Below, piece by piece: positions 41,197 to 49,556 of a DNA stretch of 64,000 nucleotides; within the stretch, counting starts at the first letter, position 1; each line of letters begins with the position of its first letter. Position numbers and translations under genes: made by a program. The notes beneath the pieces were generated by a model. That model was not told where the DNA came from. It saw only the letters and a list, made by a program, of their open reading frames with translations, and did not search any database. Source of the DNA: CAYWXV01 sp964462535 (GTDB lineage Bacteria > Bacteroidota > Ignavibacteria > OLB7); NCBI GenBank assembly GCA_964462535.1, contig CAYWXV010000001.1, positions 124,001-188,000 on the forward strand, read 5' to 3'.

Positions 41197-43758
41197 TCAT
41201 CCCCATGTCATTAGGTCCGTTTCGGCCACATCCGTCAAGAGGTCGTTCCACGGGAAGACCCGCACTGCAATTCCCCCGTGGCCGGACATCGTGAGCGTTA
41301 CACTCCCAACAAATGTGGCCACGCCATTGCTGGTGTCGGCCAGATCCAGCCGTGTTGCGAGTCCGTTGGAGACCAGACCGTTTGGGTCGAGTTCGCCGTA
41401 GTACGCTTCGGCGCAAATTTCCTTCGGAGACAGTGTTCCCGTGTTCACCTCAACAAGAACATTAACCGTTTGGTCGACCTTCATGACCGTCCGAGCGTGC
41501 ACATTTGCCTTGACGATCCGAACTGAACCCCATTCGGACTCGACGTGCTGCTTCCAGGCCACAAGCGCTCTTGCCTTCGCGGCGTTATCGCTGTAAAGCG
41601 TGCGGAATCGATCGGAGCACGTGAAATAGGCACGCTGCGCGTAGTCTTCCACCATGCGGTCCGATCCGAACCGAGGAACGATCGTCATGAGCGCCCGCTT
41701 CTGCATTTCCACCCACGCGACCGGGATGTCCTCTTCGTTCCGGTCGTAGAACTTTGGAATCACCTCATCTTCCAGTACACGGTAGAGGAGCCGGGACTCA
41801 AACTCATCCTGGAGCTCGGCATCGGCCAGCTCTTCTCCAGAACCGATTGCAAATCCGTTCGTGCAATCGTAAGCCTCAGGCCACCATCCATCCATGATCG
41901 AGAGATTCAGAGCCCCATTTATAGCCGCCTTCATCCCACTTGTACCTGATGCCTCGAGTGGACGCCTCGGCGTGTTGAGCCAGACATCACAACCGGCAGT
42001 CATCATTCGGGCGACACCAAGATCATAGTCCTCTACGAAGACAATGCGGCTCTCTAGCCCGTTGTCGCGAATGAAGGCGATGACCTCCTGAAGAAATGCC
42101 TTCCCGGGGGTGTCCTGCGGGTGGGCCTTCCCGGCCACAACGAGTTGGATTGGACGTTCAGCATCCGTGAATAACCGTACTGCGCGCTCTCGGTCCCGGA
42201 AGAGGAGGGTGGCTCTCTTGTAGGTAGCGAAGCGACGAGCGAATCCGATTGTAAGGACGGCCGGATCAAGAATACGGGCCACTTCACGTGCGGTGGTTGA
42301 CCGCGAGAACCACTCGGCTCGCTGTTCGTCGAGGCGCTTGTGTATGTAGTGGATAAGGTCCGAACGGAGGTGGTTCTTCACGCGCCAGAGCTCGTCGTTT
42401 GGAATGGCATGTACGGCGGACCAGGTCTGCGGGCTGCTGATGGCATCGCCCCAGTGCTTCCCAAGGTATTGATCGAACAGCCTTCGAATTGGATCGGCAA
42501 TCCAGGTCTTTGTGTGAACGCCGTTTGTGATGCCGGTGATTGGTGTCTCAGCTGGCGGCGTGTTCGTCCATAGATCCTTCCACATCTGACGAGATACCTC
42601 CCCGTGGAGCTGACTGACACCGTTCCGCTTTGAGGTCATCTTGAGCGCGAGGACCGTCATGGAGAAGTTCTCGAGGTCGTTGGATGGATCGACTCTTCCG
42701 AGCGCCAGAAACTCATGCTTCGACAGACCCAGGCTCTGTCGATACGTCGAGAAGTACTGCTCCATCAACTCGGGTGGGAACGCGTCATTGCCGGCAGGGA
42801 CGGGAGTATGTGTCGTAAAGACAGATCCGGCGGCGGTTAGCTCGGCGGCCTCGGCGAACGAGAGTCCTTGGTTCACCATGAACTGTCGCGTCCTTTCGAG
42901 CATCAGGAAGGCGCTGTGACCCTCGTTGGAGTGCGTGACGGTCGGCTGAATGTTCATTGCCTGCAAGGCCCGGAGGCCTCCGATGCCCAGCATGATCTCC
43001 TGCATGATGCGCAGCTCCTGATCACCACCATAGAGGTGATCGGCAATGTCCCTGTATTCGGGAATGGTGTTCTCTGCAATGTTGGTATCGAGCAGGTAGA
43101 GGGGGATTCGCCCGATGTCGAGCCGCCAGATCTTTGCAGTGACCGGCCCGAGTGGGAAATCGACGGTGATCCGGATCGGTTCACCGCTACTGTCGACAAC
43201 CTCGCTCAACAGAAGATTCGTTGGGTTGTTGAGATCATAGCTCTCTCGTTGCGCACCGTCCACAGAGAGGCGTTGATGGAAGTACCCCATCTGATAGAGA
43301 AGCCCAACGCACACCATTGGCAGGGCAAGGTCGCTGGATGACTTCGTGTGATCACCGCTCAGGACACCGAGTCCCCCGGAGTAGAGCGGGATCGATTCGT
43401 GCAGCCCATACTCCGCTGAGAGGTAGGCGATCACCTCGCCGGCCGCACTCTCTTCCGAACGGACCTGATGGTACCAGCCCGGGCTGTTCCTATAGCGATC
43501 CAGTTCAGCTACTGCGGCATCGTACCGGTGAAGGAAGCTGTCGTCGCCGGCCTTCCGTTCCAGGTCCTCGGCGGACACGCCTTCCAGCATATGCACCGGA
43601 TGATGGTTCGACCGATGCCATCGCTCCGGGTCAATCGCGCGAATTGCCTCTCGAATCTCCGGTTGCCAGGTCCAATAGAGATTGCGATAGAGTTCGTGAA
43701 GTCGGCTGATACGCGGTGGCAGGTTGTTGGCAACAGTAAACGTTGCAATCGGTCGCAT
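41197..43758 (-). CDS. glgP: Alpha-glucan/glycogen phosphorylase
   Basis: An 853-residue family GT35 phosphorylase that releases glucose 1-phosphate from glycogen or maltodextrin. It belongs to the short-chain bacterial branch with a DUF3417-type N-terminus (LHELYRNLYWTWQPEIREAI). The active-site regions are AEYGLHESIPLYSGGLGVLSGDH-like near residue 130, THTPVPAGNDAF, and RPLEASGTSGMKAAINGA, with the lysine that holds pyridoxal phosphate. The open frame starts at a TTG at 43788, but the ATG at 43758 lies about 37 bp past a TATCTTCG element, whereas the TTG lies almost on the predicted transcription start. PfkA would use the sugar after phosphoglucomutase and isomerase. Confidence 0.93.
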   Translation of the reverse strand: MRPIATFTVANNLPPRISRLHELYRNLYWTWQPEIREAIRAIDPERWHRSNHHPVHMLEGVSAEDLERKAGDDSFLHRYDAAVAELDRYRNSPGWYHQVRSEESAAGEVIAYLSAEYGLHESIPLYSGGLGVLSGDHTKSSSDLALPMVCVGLLYQMGYFHQRLSVDGAQRESYDLNNPTNLLLSEVVDSSGEPIRITVDFPLGPVTAKIWRLDIGRIPLYLLDTNIAENTIPEYRDIADHLYGGDQELRIMQEIMLGIGGLRALQAMNIQPTVTHSNEGHSAFLMLERTRQFMVNQGLSFAEAAELTAAGSVFTTHTPVPAGNDAFPPELMEQYFSTYRQSLGLSKHEFLALGRVDPSNDLENFSMTVLALKMTSKRNGVSQLHGEVSRQMWKDLWTNTPPAETPITGITNGVHTKTWIADPIRRLFDQYLGKHWGDAISSPQTWSAVHAIPNDELWRVKNHLRSDLIHYIHKRLDEQRAEWFSRSTTAREVARILDPAVLTIGFARRFATYKRATLLFRDRERAVRLFTDAERPIQLVVAGKAHPQDTPGKAFLQEVIAFIRDNGLESRIVFVEDYDLGVARMMTAGCDVWLNTPRRPLEASGTSGMKAAINGALNLSIMDGWWPEAYDCTNGFAIGSGEELADAELQDEFESRLLYRVLEDEVIPKFYDRNEEDIPVAWVEMQKRALMTIVPRFGSDRMVEDYAQRAYFTCSDRFRTLYSDNAAKARALVAWKQHVESEWGSVRIVKANVHARTVMKVDQTVNVLVEVNTGTLSPKEICAEAYYGELDPNGLVSNGLATRLDLADTSNGVATFVGSVTLTMSGHGGIAVRVFPWNDLLTDVAETDLMTWG

Positions 43759-43795
43759 GGCAGAGGGTAGTCGAGTGAGGTTGGACAAAATCGCT

Positions 43796-43803
43796 CGAAG
43801 ATA
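43796..43803 (-). promoter_or_regulatory. -7 element of the glgP promoter
   Basis: The minus strand reads TATCTTCG followed by A, 37 bp upstream of the ATG at 43758. It stands back-to-back with a plus-strand TATCTTCG at 43834, with 30 bp between them, making a compact divergent promoter. No -33 TTG was found. Confidence 0.5.
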
Positions 43804-43833
43804 CCACGATGGGCTGTTGCAGGGTCAGTTGCG

Positions 43834-43841
43834 TATCTTCG
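43834..43841 (+). promoter_or_regulatory. -7 element of the membrane protein/tlpA transcript
   Basis: TATCTTCG followed by C, 78 bp upstream of the ATG at 43920. A TTG at 43817-43819 lies 14 bp upstream, shorter than the usual 17-23. It pairs with the divergent glgP element. Confidence 0.45.
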
Positions 43842-43919
43842 CACCCTCCTAATTCACGAGCTGATACGGTTTCGGCTCCCTGGCCACGTCTCGATATCCA
43901 CATTCGTTTGCCGGAACTG

Positions 43920-44837
43920 ATGACGACCTCTGAATTGAACGATGAGATCACCGCCTACGTCCACAATCGCGTGGACGAGAATGAGTATCGGTTGAAGGCA
44001 CAGCACGCTGAGAACGAGTGCGCTGACTGCGGCGTGCAATTCGAGGCTGAGGTGGAACGTCGCCTCCAGAGTAGCGTTGATGCGGATAAGGGCACGCGTG
44101 CTCAGCTGCCTCACGCAGTAGGGGACGGACAGCCTTCCGCCGATTCGGGTGGCCGTGGCCCGTCGTCGAACGGTGTGGATCAACCAACGCACGGCCGAAC
44201 CTGGATAGCTCGATTCGAATCCGATTGGATGTCGTCCGGCGGTGTCGTCATTGCGTTAGCGGCCATCGCCGGTTCACTCTGGGTACTGGGAGTGTTCACT
44301 CCATCAAAAGAGGCGGTCTTGCCTGGACAGGAGTTGGTGGAGGGCGAGGGTGTCACGAAACCCGTGCTGGCGTCGCCGATCAACGTGCTGAACCAGACGA
44401 CCAAGAACCTCCAGGCCGTCAAGAGGGGGGAATTGTCAGTTGAGCATGCAGAGGAAGATCCGGTCGCACTTCGGGAATACTTCATGGAAGAGGGGGTAGG
44501 CTACGGAACCGATATTCCGAAGGCCAGCCTGCCATTGTCGGGTGGCTTTGTCACCGCACACCTGGACAAGGGGAAGGAGCGGAAGTTCGCCCACTGGGTG
44601 TACACTCGGGAAGATGAACGCATCGTGGTCTTTGCACTTCCGGCCGCGGTATTAGCCGAAGGAACGTTGTTCTATCTGACGCCCGACGCTCTGGCCCGCC
44701 TCGATTCCGGCGAACGACTTTGGGAGGATTTCGGGGACGGTGGCACCTTGTGTGCGCTTCGGAAGGGTGATGTCGTCTACGTTGTTTCGTCAACGCTCGA
44801 CATGAGTGACCTTCGCTCGTCATACCCCGGGCTTTGA
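43920..44837 (+). CDS. Membrane protein with anti-sigma-like N-terminal zinc-finger pattern
   Basis: A 305-residue protein. The first 35 or so residues (ITAYVHNRVDENEYRLKAQH, then AENECADC) resemble the HxxxCxxC zinc finger of anti-sigma factors. A variable, Ser/Gly-rich linker follows. One transmembrane helix lies near residues 103-125 (GGVVIALAAIAGSLWVLGVF). A periplasmic domain of about 170 residues comes last, with no recognised family. This one-span layout suits an anti-sigma or envelope sensor. No sigma-factor gene is adjacent, which weakens that reading. The ATG at 43920 gives the finger at the start. A TlpA-like gene follows 12 bp later. Confidence 0.55.
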   Translation: MTTSELNDEITAYVHNRVDENEYRLKAQHAENECADCGVQFEAEVERRLQSSVDADKGTRAQLPHAVGDGQPSADSGGRGPSSNGVDQPTHGRTWIARFESDWMSSGGVVIALAAIAGSLWVLGVFTPSKEAVLPGQELVEGEGVTKPVLASPINVLNQTTKNLQAVKRGELSVEHAEEDPVALREYFMEEGVGYGTDIPKASLPLSGGFVTAHLDKGKERKFAHWVYTREDERIVVFALPAAVLAEGTLFYLTPDALARLDSGERLWEDFGDGGTLCALRKGDVVYVVSSTLDMSDLRSSYPGL

Positions 44838-44849
44838 CACGAACATATC

Positions 44850-45521
44850 ATGACTATGAACTCGATTACCAATTCGCTCATTCTACTGCTGGCAGCTGTA
44901 TCTGCATCACTTGTCTCATGTACCGGGCAGGGCGAGTCGCGCTCCGGTGCCAGCAACACTGTACAGACGGCTACCCCTGACAAGCCGTCGACTCCCCCGG
45001 CTGCAGCGGAAACCCCAACAGAGGCGCCCGCAAATCCCGACGAGGATCGACGGGGACCAGGCGTGTATACTCTGGCATCTGTAGACAACGGAACGGCGGC
45101 GCCTGGTCAACCGGCGCCCAATTTTTCGTGGAAGGGGAGCGATGGGCGGACGCGATCGCTTGCTGATTACAAGGGGCGAGTCGTCTTGATCAATTTCTGG
45201 GGGACGTGGTGCCCACCGTGCCGGCGGGAGCTTCCCGACATCGTGAGTCTCCGGGAGGAGTACAAGTCCAAGGGATTTGAAGTCATTGGCATCTGTCTTG
45301 AACGATCAGACGATCCCGTGTCTGTCGTCACCGAATTTGCGTCGGCGAACGGTTTGATGTATCCGCTCCTGATTGGCAATGAGTACATCGCTTCAGCGTA
45401 CGGTGGTATTCAGGCAGTCCCGACGACGTTCGTGGTCGACAAGTCAGGGATCGTACGCGAGAGCCTTGTTGGAATGCAGTCCGCATCGGCCTTCAAGGGG
45501 GCCGTCGATCGCGCGATGTAA
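44850..45521 (+). CDS. TlpA/ResA-like thiol-disulphide oxidoreductase lipoprotein
   Basis: A 223-residue protein with a lipoprotein signal (ILLLAAVSASLVSC, lipobox LVSC) and a Ser/Thr/Pro-rich linker. A thioredoxin domain begins near APNFSWKGSDGRTRSL. The active site is WCPPCRRELPD, and the cis-proline loop is VPTTFVVDKSG. Members of this group reduce disulphides in the periplasm, commonly during cytochrome c maturation. It starts 12 bp after the membrane-protein gene and may be co-expressed with it. The first ATG (44850) is followed by another at 44856. Confidence 0.88.
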   Translation: MTMNSITNSLILLLAAVSASLVSCTGQGESRSGASNTVQTATPDKPSTPPAAAETPTEAPANPDEDRRGPGVYTLASVDNGTAAPGQPAPNFSWKGSDGRTRSLADYKGRVVLINFWGTWCPPCRRELPDIVSLREEYKSKGFEVIGICLERSDDPVSVVTEFASANGLMYPLLIGNEYIASAYGGIQAVPTTFVVDKSGIVRESLVGMQSASAFKGAVDRAM

Positions 45522-45532
45522 TCGGGTATGAT

Positions 45533-46282
45533 GTGAAGCCGATGCCGATTAGCCGGTCCCAGGCCACTCTCATCAGAAGCCTGCACGATCGGAAGGGGCG
45601 CCAACGACATGGCGCATATATCGCTGAAGGGGACCGTGCGGTCGCAGAGATCGCTCGGTCGGCCGCCCGTCCCGAACTGGTATTTGCAATACCCGAAGCC
45701 GTGCTGCGTGCGGAGGCAATGCTGCCCGGCGTTCCCATTGCCGTCGTCGGTGATCGGCATCACGGTCTGTTCGCGACAGAGAATTCTCAGGGAATAGGCG
45801 TCGTAGTGGAACTTCCGCACGTCACTCCCGATCTATCGGCCCTGCCGCGCCATCAGCCGCTCGTCCACCTCGAATCAATTTCCGATCCTGGCAATCTCGG
45901 GACGATCATTCGTACGGCTGACTGGTTTGGTCACGAAGCGATTTCGCTGGGGAGGGGGAGTGCGGATCCGTTCAACCCGAAGGGAGTCCGCGCAAGCATG
46001 GGTGGAATCTTTCGACTCCCGGTCGTTGTCGGTACCACACTCGATGAACTTCTTGCGACTCGGCGTCCATTGTTCGCGCTCGATCTGCGTGGCGTGGATC
46101 TCCGGGAGTCACTTCTGCCGGTCGACGGCATCTACGTCGTCGGTTCCGAGGCACATGGCCTATCCGACGATACCCGTTCGATGAGCACTCTTCTTTCGAT
46201 TCAAGGAGGGGGAGGTGGGGATAGTCTGAACGCGGCAATGGCCGCGGCTATTCTGATGTACGAGCTCTCTTGTCGGCGTTGA
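45533..46282 (+). CDS. TrmH/SpoU-family RNA methyltransferase
   Basis: A 249-residue SPOUT RNA 2'-O-methyltransferase. An N-terminal substrate-binding domain opens RSLHDRKGRQRHGAYIAEGD. The knotted SAM site carries three motifs in order: SDPGNLGTIIRTADWFG, VVGSEAHGLS and DSLNAAMAAAILMYE. The target is 23S rRNA or tRNA; the exact position cannot be told. It starts at GTG 45533 (or ATG 45542), 11 bp after tlpA, and its stop is one base from the convergent phosphoesterase stop. Confidence 0.88.
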   Translation: MKPMPISRSQATLIRSLHDRKGRQRHGAYIAEGDRAVAEIARSAARPELVFAIPEAVLRAEAMLPGVPIAVVGDRHHGLFATENSQGIGVVVELPHVTPDLSALPRHQPLVHLESISDPGNLGTIIRTADWFGHEAISLGRGSADPFNPKGVRASMGGIFRLPVVVGTTLDELLATRRPLFALDLRGVDLRESLLPVDGIYVVGSEAHGLSDDTRSMSTLLSIQGGGGGDSLNAAMAAAILMYELSCRR

Positions 46283-46283
46283 G

Positions 46284-47453
46284 TCATTCCGCCGCCACCG
46301 ACTCTACTCTCCCTGCCACGTCGATCACGAAGGACGTTGCTCCGCCCATCTCCACGGTCCGCCCATCCTCGCCGCCGACGAAGTGAATTGTCAACCTCCC
46401 TCCGTCGAACCGACCAACGAGGAACCCGCCGATGCTGCGGCCTTCATCGGACTCCAGGGGGTGAGTCCAGATATGGGGAGGTGACGCATTTCGAACACGG
46501 CTTCGTTCAGCGCCGGCGCCGCTGATCGCCATCAAGCGCGGGTGCCTCTCAGGTCCAGCGTCTAGAAACTGAAGACTGTGATCATGCCCCGCCACTAACA
46601 ACTGGACGGTGGCGCCGCTCCGCCGGACAATTGCGGTGAGCGAGTCAGAATACGCTCGGTACTTCTCCGCACAGTTGTCTTGCGAACTGATGAGTTCCTC
46701 GACGTACTTGCGAGGATCCATCCCGTCATCGGCACAGTTGCCTACCCACTCGACACGCCGCCGCGATTTGTCCCACCTCCGCCACCCACCGTGCTCCCCC
46801 ACGCTTACCGGCGAGTGATGTGCAAGAATGATCCTCCACCGAATACCTGGAGCTGTTGCGGAGAGGCGCAGAAGCTCACCCAGGCTGTCCAACACAGGCT
46901 TCCACGCTCGCTGATCCGTGGTCAGGAGCAAGGCGGAGTCAAAGAGTATGAACTCGACGGAATCGATCGACCCGGACATGACGGATCTCCTGATCGACGT
47001 GGGCCATATCATGTGGTAGACCCACCACGGTATTGACATCTCGCGCATGTTCCCCTGGATGCACGTTCCAAGTGGGATGGGCCCCAGCTCCTCGCAGTAG
47101 TAGTCATGGTTGCCTGCTATTCCATGTACATTGTGCCGTCCGAGAAGCTCCATGGCAGGGCGGAAGGGCGCCAGGCATTCGTTGATCAGCTCGGACTGGC
47201 GGTCAGGCGAATGATTCAGGCCAATTGGGTAGAAATTGTCGCCCAGGAAAAACAAGAGACCGAGGCGCTGATCCCCAGTGGATGACGCGAGATCGGTGAT
47301 TGCCCGCGCGTTTGCACTGAGGACGTCGCCGGCCTCACCGATATCACCGATGGCGGCGAATGTGAGAGGACCATCGTGCTGGCCCATCACCGGGCTTCCC
47401 CCAAGGCAAATGGTCGCGACGGCGAGTATTATTCCGGCGATGTGAACGTGCAT
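46284..47453 (-). CDS. Exported calcineurin-like metallophosphoesterase
   Basis: A 389-residue protein with a signal peptide (IAGIILAVATICLGGSPVMG). All motifs of the metallophosphoesterase fold appear in order: AAIGDIGEAGD, FFLGDNFYP, GIAGNHDYY, IILAHHSP and VAGHDHSLQ. Their spacing fits the purple-acid-phosphatase/tartrate-resistant-like subgroup. It likely hydrolyses phosphate esters in the periplasm. The gene is alone on the minus strand, divergent from an ECF sigma operon with an 86-bp gap; no TAnnTTyG element was found for it. No link to the pst genes can be shown. Confidence 0.87.
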   Translation of the reverse strand: MHVHIAGIILAVATICLGGSPVMGQHDGPLTFAAIGDIGEAGDVLSANARAITDLASSTGDQRLGLLFFLGDNFYPIGLNHSPDRQSELINECLAPFRPAMELLGRHNVHGIAGNHDYYCEELGPIPLGTCIQGNMREMSIPWWVYHMIWPTSIRRSVMSGSIDSVEFILFDSALLLTTDQRAWKPVLDSLGELLRLSATAPGIRWRIILAHHSPVSVGEHGGWRRWDKSRRRVEWVGNCADDGMDPRKYVEELISSQDNCAEKYRAYSDSLTAIVRRSGATVQLLVAGHDHSLQFLDAGPERHPRLMAISGAGAERSRVRNASPPHIWTHPLESDEGRSIGGFLVGRFDGGRLTIHFVGGEDGRTVEMGGATSFVIDVAGRVESVAAE

Positions 47454-47539
47454 GGAGGACGGGACTATGAGTTTCCGGGAACCGATCGATCGAAGTCAGC
47501 TCTAAACCTGCAGAGCGCAATTCTGCAAACCCCTCCTCG

Positions 47540-48139
47540 ATGACAACCGCCAGTGATGAAGAACTGATCGAGGCGACCCTGGCGGGGCGCAGGAATGCGT
47601 TTGCGGAACTCGTACGACGCCACGAACGGCGGGTGGAATCGACGATTCGCGGCGTGCTTGGCAATCTGGCCCGGGAGGATCTGGCTGATGTTGCACAAGA
47701 CATCTTTCTCCTCGTTTTTAAGGGACTCGCTTCATTTCGGAGCGAATCGCTCTTTTCGACGTGGGTGACCCGAATCGCATTGCGACATTGCTTCCGCGAA
47801 CAGAAGAGGAGGAAGCGTCGCAGTTCGATCTTTCTCCACGCCCGGACGGACGATGACGGACGTTCGGCTGAAGAGACCATTGCTTCGCCGGGAAGCACTG
47901 ACAGGGCAATCATTGCTGACGAGCGAAAGTCAGCCGTCGTCGACGCACTGTACCGGCTCCCGGAGGAATTCCGAACGGTGCTCGTTATGCGCATCGTCGA
48001 GGAGATGCCTGTCGAAGAGGTCGCCGCAGTGCTCGGCGTATCGACAGGAACGGTGAAGTCAAGACTCCATCGGGCAAAAGATAAGATGCGCGAGCTACTG
48101 CAAGGACAGGACGTGGAATTCGCCCTGGAACCCGGATAG
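47540..48139 (+). CDS. ECF-type RNA polymerase sigma factor
   Basis: A 199-residue sigma factor of the extracytoplasmic function group. Region 2 runs from LVRRHERRVESTIRGVLG to ADVAQDIFLLVFKGLASF and STWVTRIALRHCFRE. Region 4 ends with LPEEFRTVLVMRIVEEMPVE and the recognition helix VSTGTVKSRLHRAKDKMREL. Regions 1 and 3 are missing, as expected. It heads a three-gene run: a small one-span protein follows 16 bp later and a Spy/CnrX-like sensor overlaps that. The pattern suggests the sigma factor is held by the next protein and released by an envelope or metal signal. Confidence 0.92.
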   Translation: MTTASDEELIEATLAGRRNAFAELVRRHERRVESTIRGVLGNLAREDLADVAQDIFLLVFKGLASFRSESLFSTWVTRIALRHCFREQKRRKRRSSIFLHARTDDDGRSAEETIASPGSTDRAIIADERKSAVVDALYRLPEEFRTVLVMRIVEEMPVEEVAAVLGVSTGTVKSRLHRAKDKMRELLQGQDVEFALEPG

Positions 48140-48155
48140 GGGAGGTTATACATCC

Positions 48156-48470
48156 GTGAGACCAACGTTGGATTCGAATGAAGAGAGCGAGCTGTCGCGC
48201 CCATCTATCGACAGCATACTGCGATCGGAGATCCCACGCGGACTCCCAATTGGGTTCGCGGAGCGCATGGCCGATCTGGCGATGTCCGCGCCCGCGCGTG
48301 ATCGTCTGTCGATTTGGGACCTCCTACTCCAGTTGAGTCCACGGGTTGGCATTGCCGCAGGTGTCATCGCCACTCTCCTCCTCGTCTTTGCTTTGACCGG
48401 CGAAGGTCCGACGATGTTTGAGGCGATGGGGGACTATGCTACCGTGGAGACGATAATCTCAATACCATGA
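48156..48470 (+). CDS. Small single-span membrane protein, candidate anti-sigma factor
   Basis: A 104-residue protein starting with GTG. The first 60 residues are charged and probably cytosolic (DSNEESELSRPSIDSILRSE). One transmembrane helix follows near residues 68-86 (VGIAAGVIATLLLVFALTG), then a short periplasmic tail. It lies between an ECF sigma factor and a CnrX/Spy-like sensor, like CnrY in the CnrYXH system. It has no zinc-finger cysteines, and CnrY also lacks them. Assignment as an anti-sigma factor rests on position and topology, not on sequence family. Confidence 0.6.
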   Translation: MRPTLDSNEESELSRPSIDSILRSEIPRGLPIGFAERMADLAMSAPARDRLSIWDLLLQLSPRVGIAAGVIATLLLVFALTGEGPTMFEAMGDYATVETIISIP

Positions 48471-49348
48471 TGACGACGCGTCAGAAAGCAATACTCGGAC
48501 TCGCGGCAGTTTTCGTGATCGGTGGGATTATCGGCGCCGCGATCGTCGGGCTGGTGGTTCGGGAGAACGTCCAGTCAGCTCGCTCACTTCGGGAGCGTGA
48601 TGGGTTCCTTCGCTTTGTCGAGCACCGACTTGAATTGACGGAGGCACAACGTGACTCGCTCGCCGACGAACTTGATTCTCTGTACACCAATCTGGCCAGT
48701 CTCCGCAAATCAACCTCCAACGAACTGGCAGCTCTGCTCGACTCGTTTCGCGTTCGCGTGGAACCGCAGCTGACCCCCCATCAACGAGAACTCCTGAAGC
48801 GACAGGAGGAGTTCATGCGACACGGCCTTCCCCCGGCGAGCGATTCGCGTATGCGCCCGTTTGCGCGCCGTGGCCCCCCACCGGGTGGAGGTCCCCCCGG
48901 TGAAATGGACGCCCCGCCGCCCCTTCTTGACGATGTTCCTCAAGGGAGGGTGGACACGGGGCGACACGGGACAGCCCCCCCAAGACCCTACCGGTCAGAC
49001 ACGGCGGCCCCGCCACGAGTAGGATCCGGGCAGGTCGAGTTGGGAGTCGTACCATCGGAAGGCGACTCGCTCGCCGCCGGACTGCGTCGGTTCCAAACGA
49101 AATTGGAGAGGCTTCGGGAACACGTGGCTACGACTCCACAACAAAACGAAGCGATTCGGCAGATAGTGGAGGAGACGCTTCGTCGTGCTCGCATTGCGCG
49201 AGAGGAATTCGCTGGCCAGCCGTTTATCCTGAGACGGACGATGCACCGGCTGATGGGGGAGGCGCGCCGCAAGGTGTTTGATGTGCTGACACCCGAGCAG
49301 AGACGGTCCGTGAGGGAGATGCGCGGGGGGCAAAACTTGGAGGACTAG
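48467..49348 (+). CDS. Membrane-anchored Spy/CpxP/CnrX-like periplasmic sensor
   Basis: A 293-residue protein anchored by an N-terminal helix (ILGLAAVFVIGGIIGAAIVG). The periplasmic part begins with FLRFVEHRLELTEAQRDSLA, the LTxxQ-type helical pattern of Spy/CpxP proteins, and repeats it near LTPHQRELLKRQ. A proline- and glycine-rich linker of about 60 residues follows (near RRGPPPGGGPPGEMD), then another helical half with LTPEQRRSVREM. The fold could sense metal ions or envelope misfolding. The start overlaps the previous gene by 4 bp, supporting one signalling unit with the sigma factor. No His-rich metal site is obvious. Confidence 0.72.
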   Translation: MMTTRQKAILGLAAVFVIGGIIGAAIVGLVVRENVQSARSLRERDGFLRFVEHRLELTEAQRDSLADELDSLYTNLASLRKSTSNELAALLDSFRVRVEPQLTPHQRELLKRQEEFMRHGLPPASDSRMRPFARRGPPPGGGPPGEMDAPPPLLDDVPQGRVDTGRHGTAPPRPYRSDTAAPPRVGSGQVELGVVPSEGDSLAAGLRRFQTKLERLREHVATTPQQNEAIRQIVEETLRRARIAREEFAGQPFILRRTMHRLMGEARRKVFDVLTPEQRRSVREMRGGQNLED

Positions 49349-49402
49349 CTGGGTGGCGACTCGCCCCCTTGTGGAATACACACCACCAGTCCGGGAATGG
49401 TA

Positions 49403-49434
49403 AACGAGCGGGGCGCTGTTGCGCTCCGCTCGTT
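49403..49434 (+). terminator. Strong intrinsic terminator after the sigma operon
   Basis: A 14-bp stem with one G-T pair (49403-49416 with 49421-49434) closes a TGTT tetraloop, 54 bp after the sensor gene stop. It is followed by CGTTTCC. It separates the sigma operon from the egt promoter. Confidence 0.8.
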
Positions 49435-49467
49435 CGTTTCCGGCGTGTTTGCTTCGTTTCGGAAGAA

Positions 49468-49498
49468 TTTGATTCGGACCCAGGGTAGGCTATATTCG
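49468..49498 (+). promoter_or_regulatory. Complete Bacteroidota-type promoter of the egt operon (-33 and -7)
   Basis: TTTG at 49468-49471 and TATATTCG at 49491-49498 are separated by 19 bp, within the TTTG-N17-23-TAnnTTTG layout known for Bacteroidota. The egtB ATG is 58 bp downstream. This is one of the two best-formed promoters in the window. Confidence 0.7.
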
Positions 49499-49556
49499 CC
49501 GGCCATCGCCCTCCACAACCAGTGTATCACGCTCCATACGACCATACAGATACGGC

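Noticed and set aside
43759..43788. TTG at 43788 as the glgP start
   Set aside because: It would leave almost no 5' leader after the TATCTTCG element. The ATG at 43758 fits both promoter spacing and the conserved family start better.
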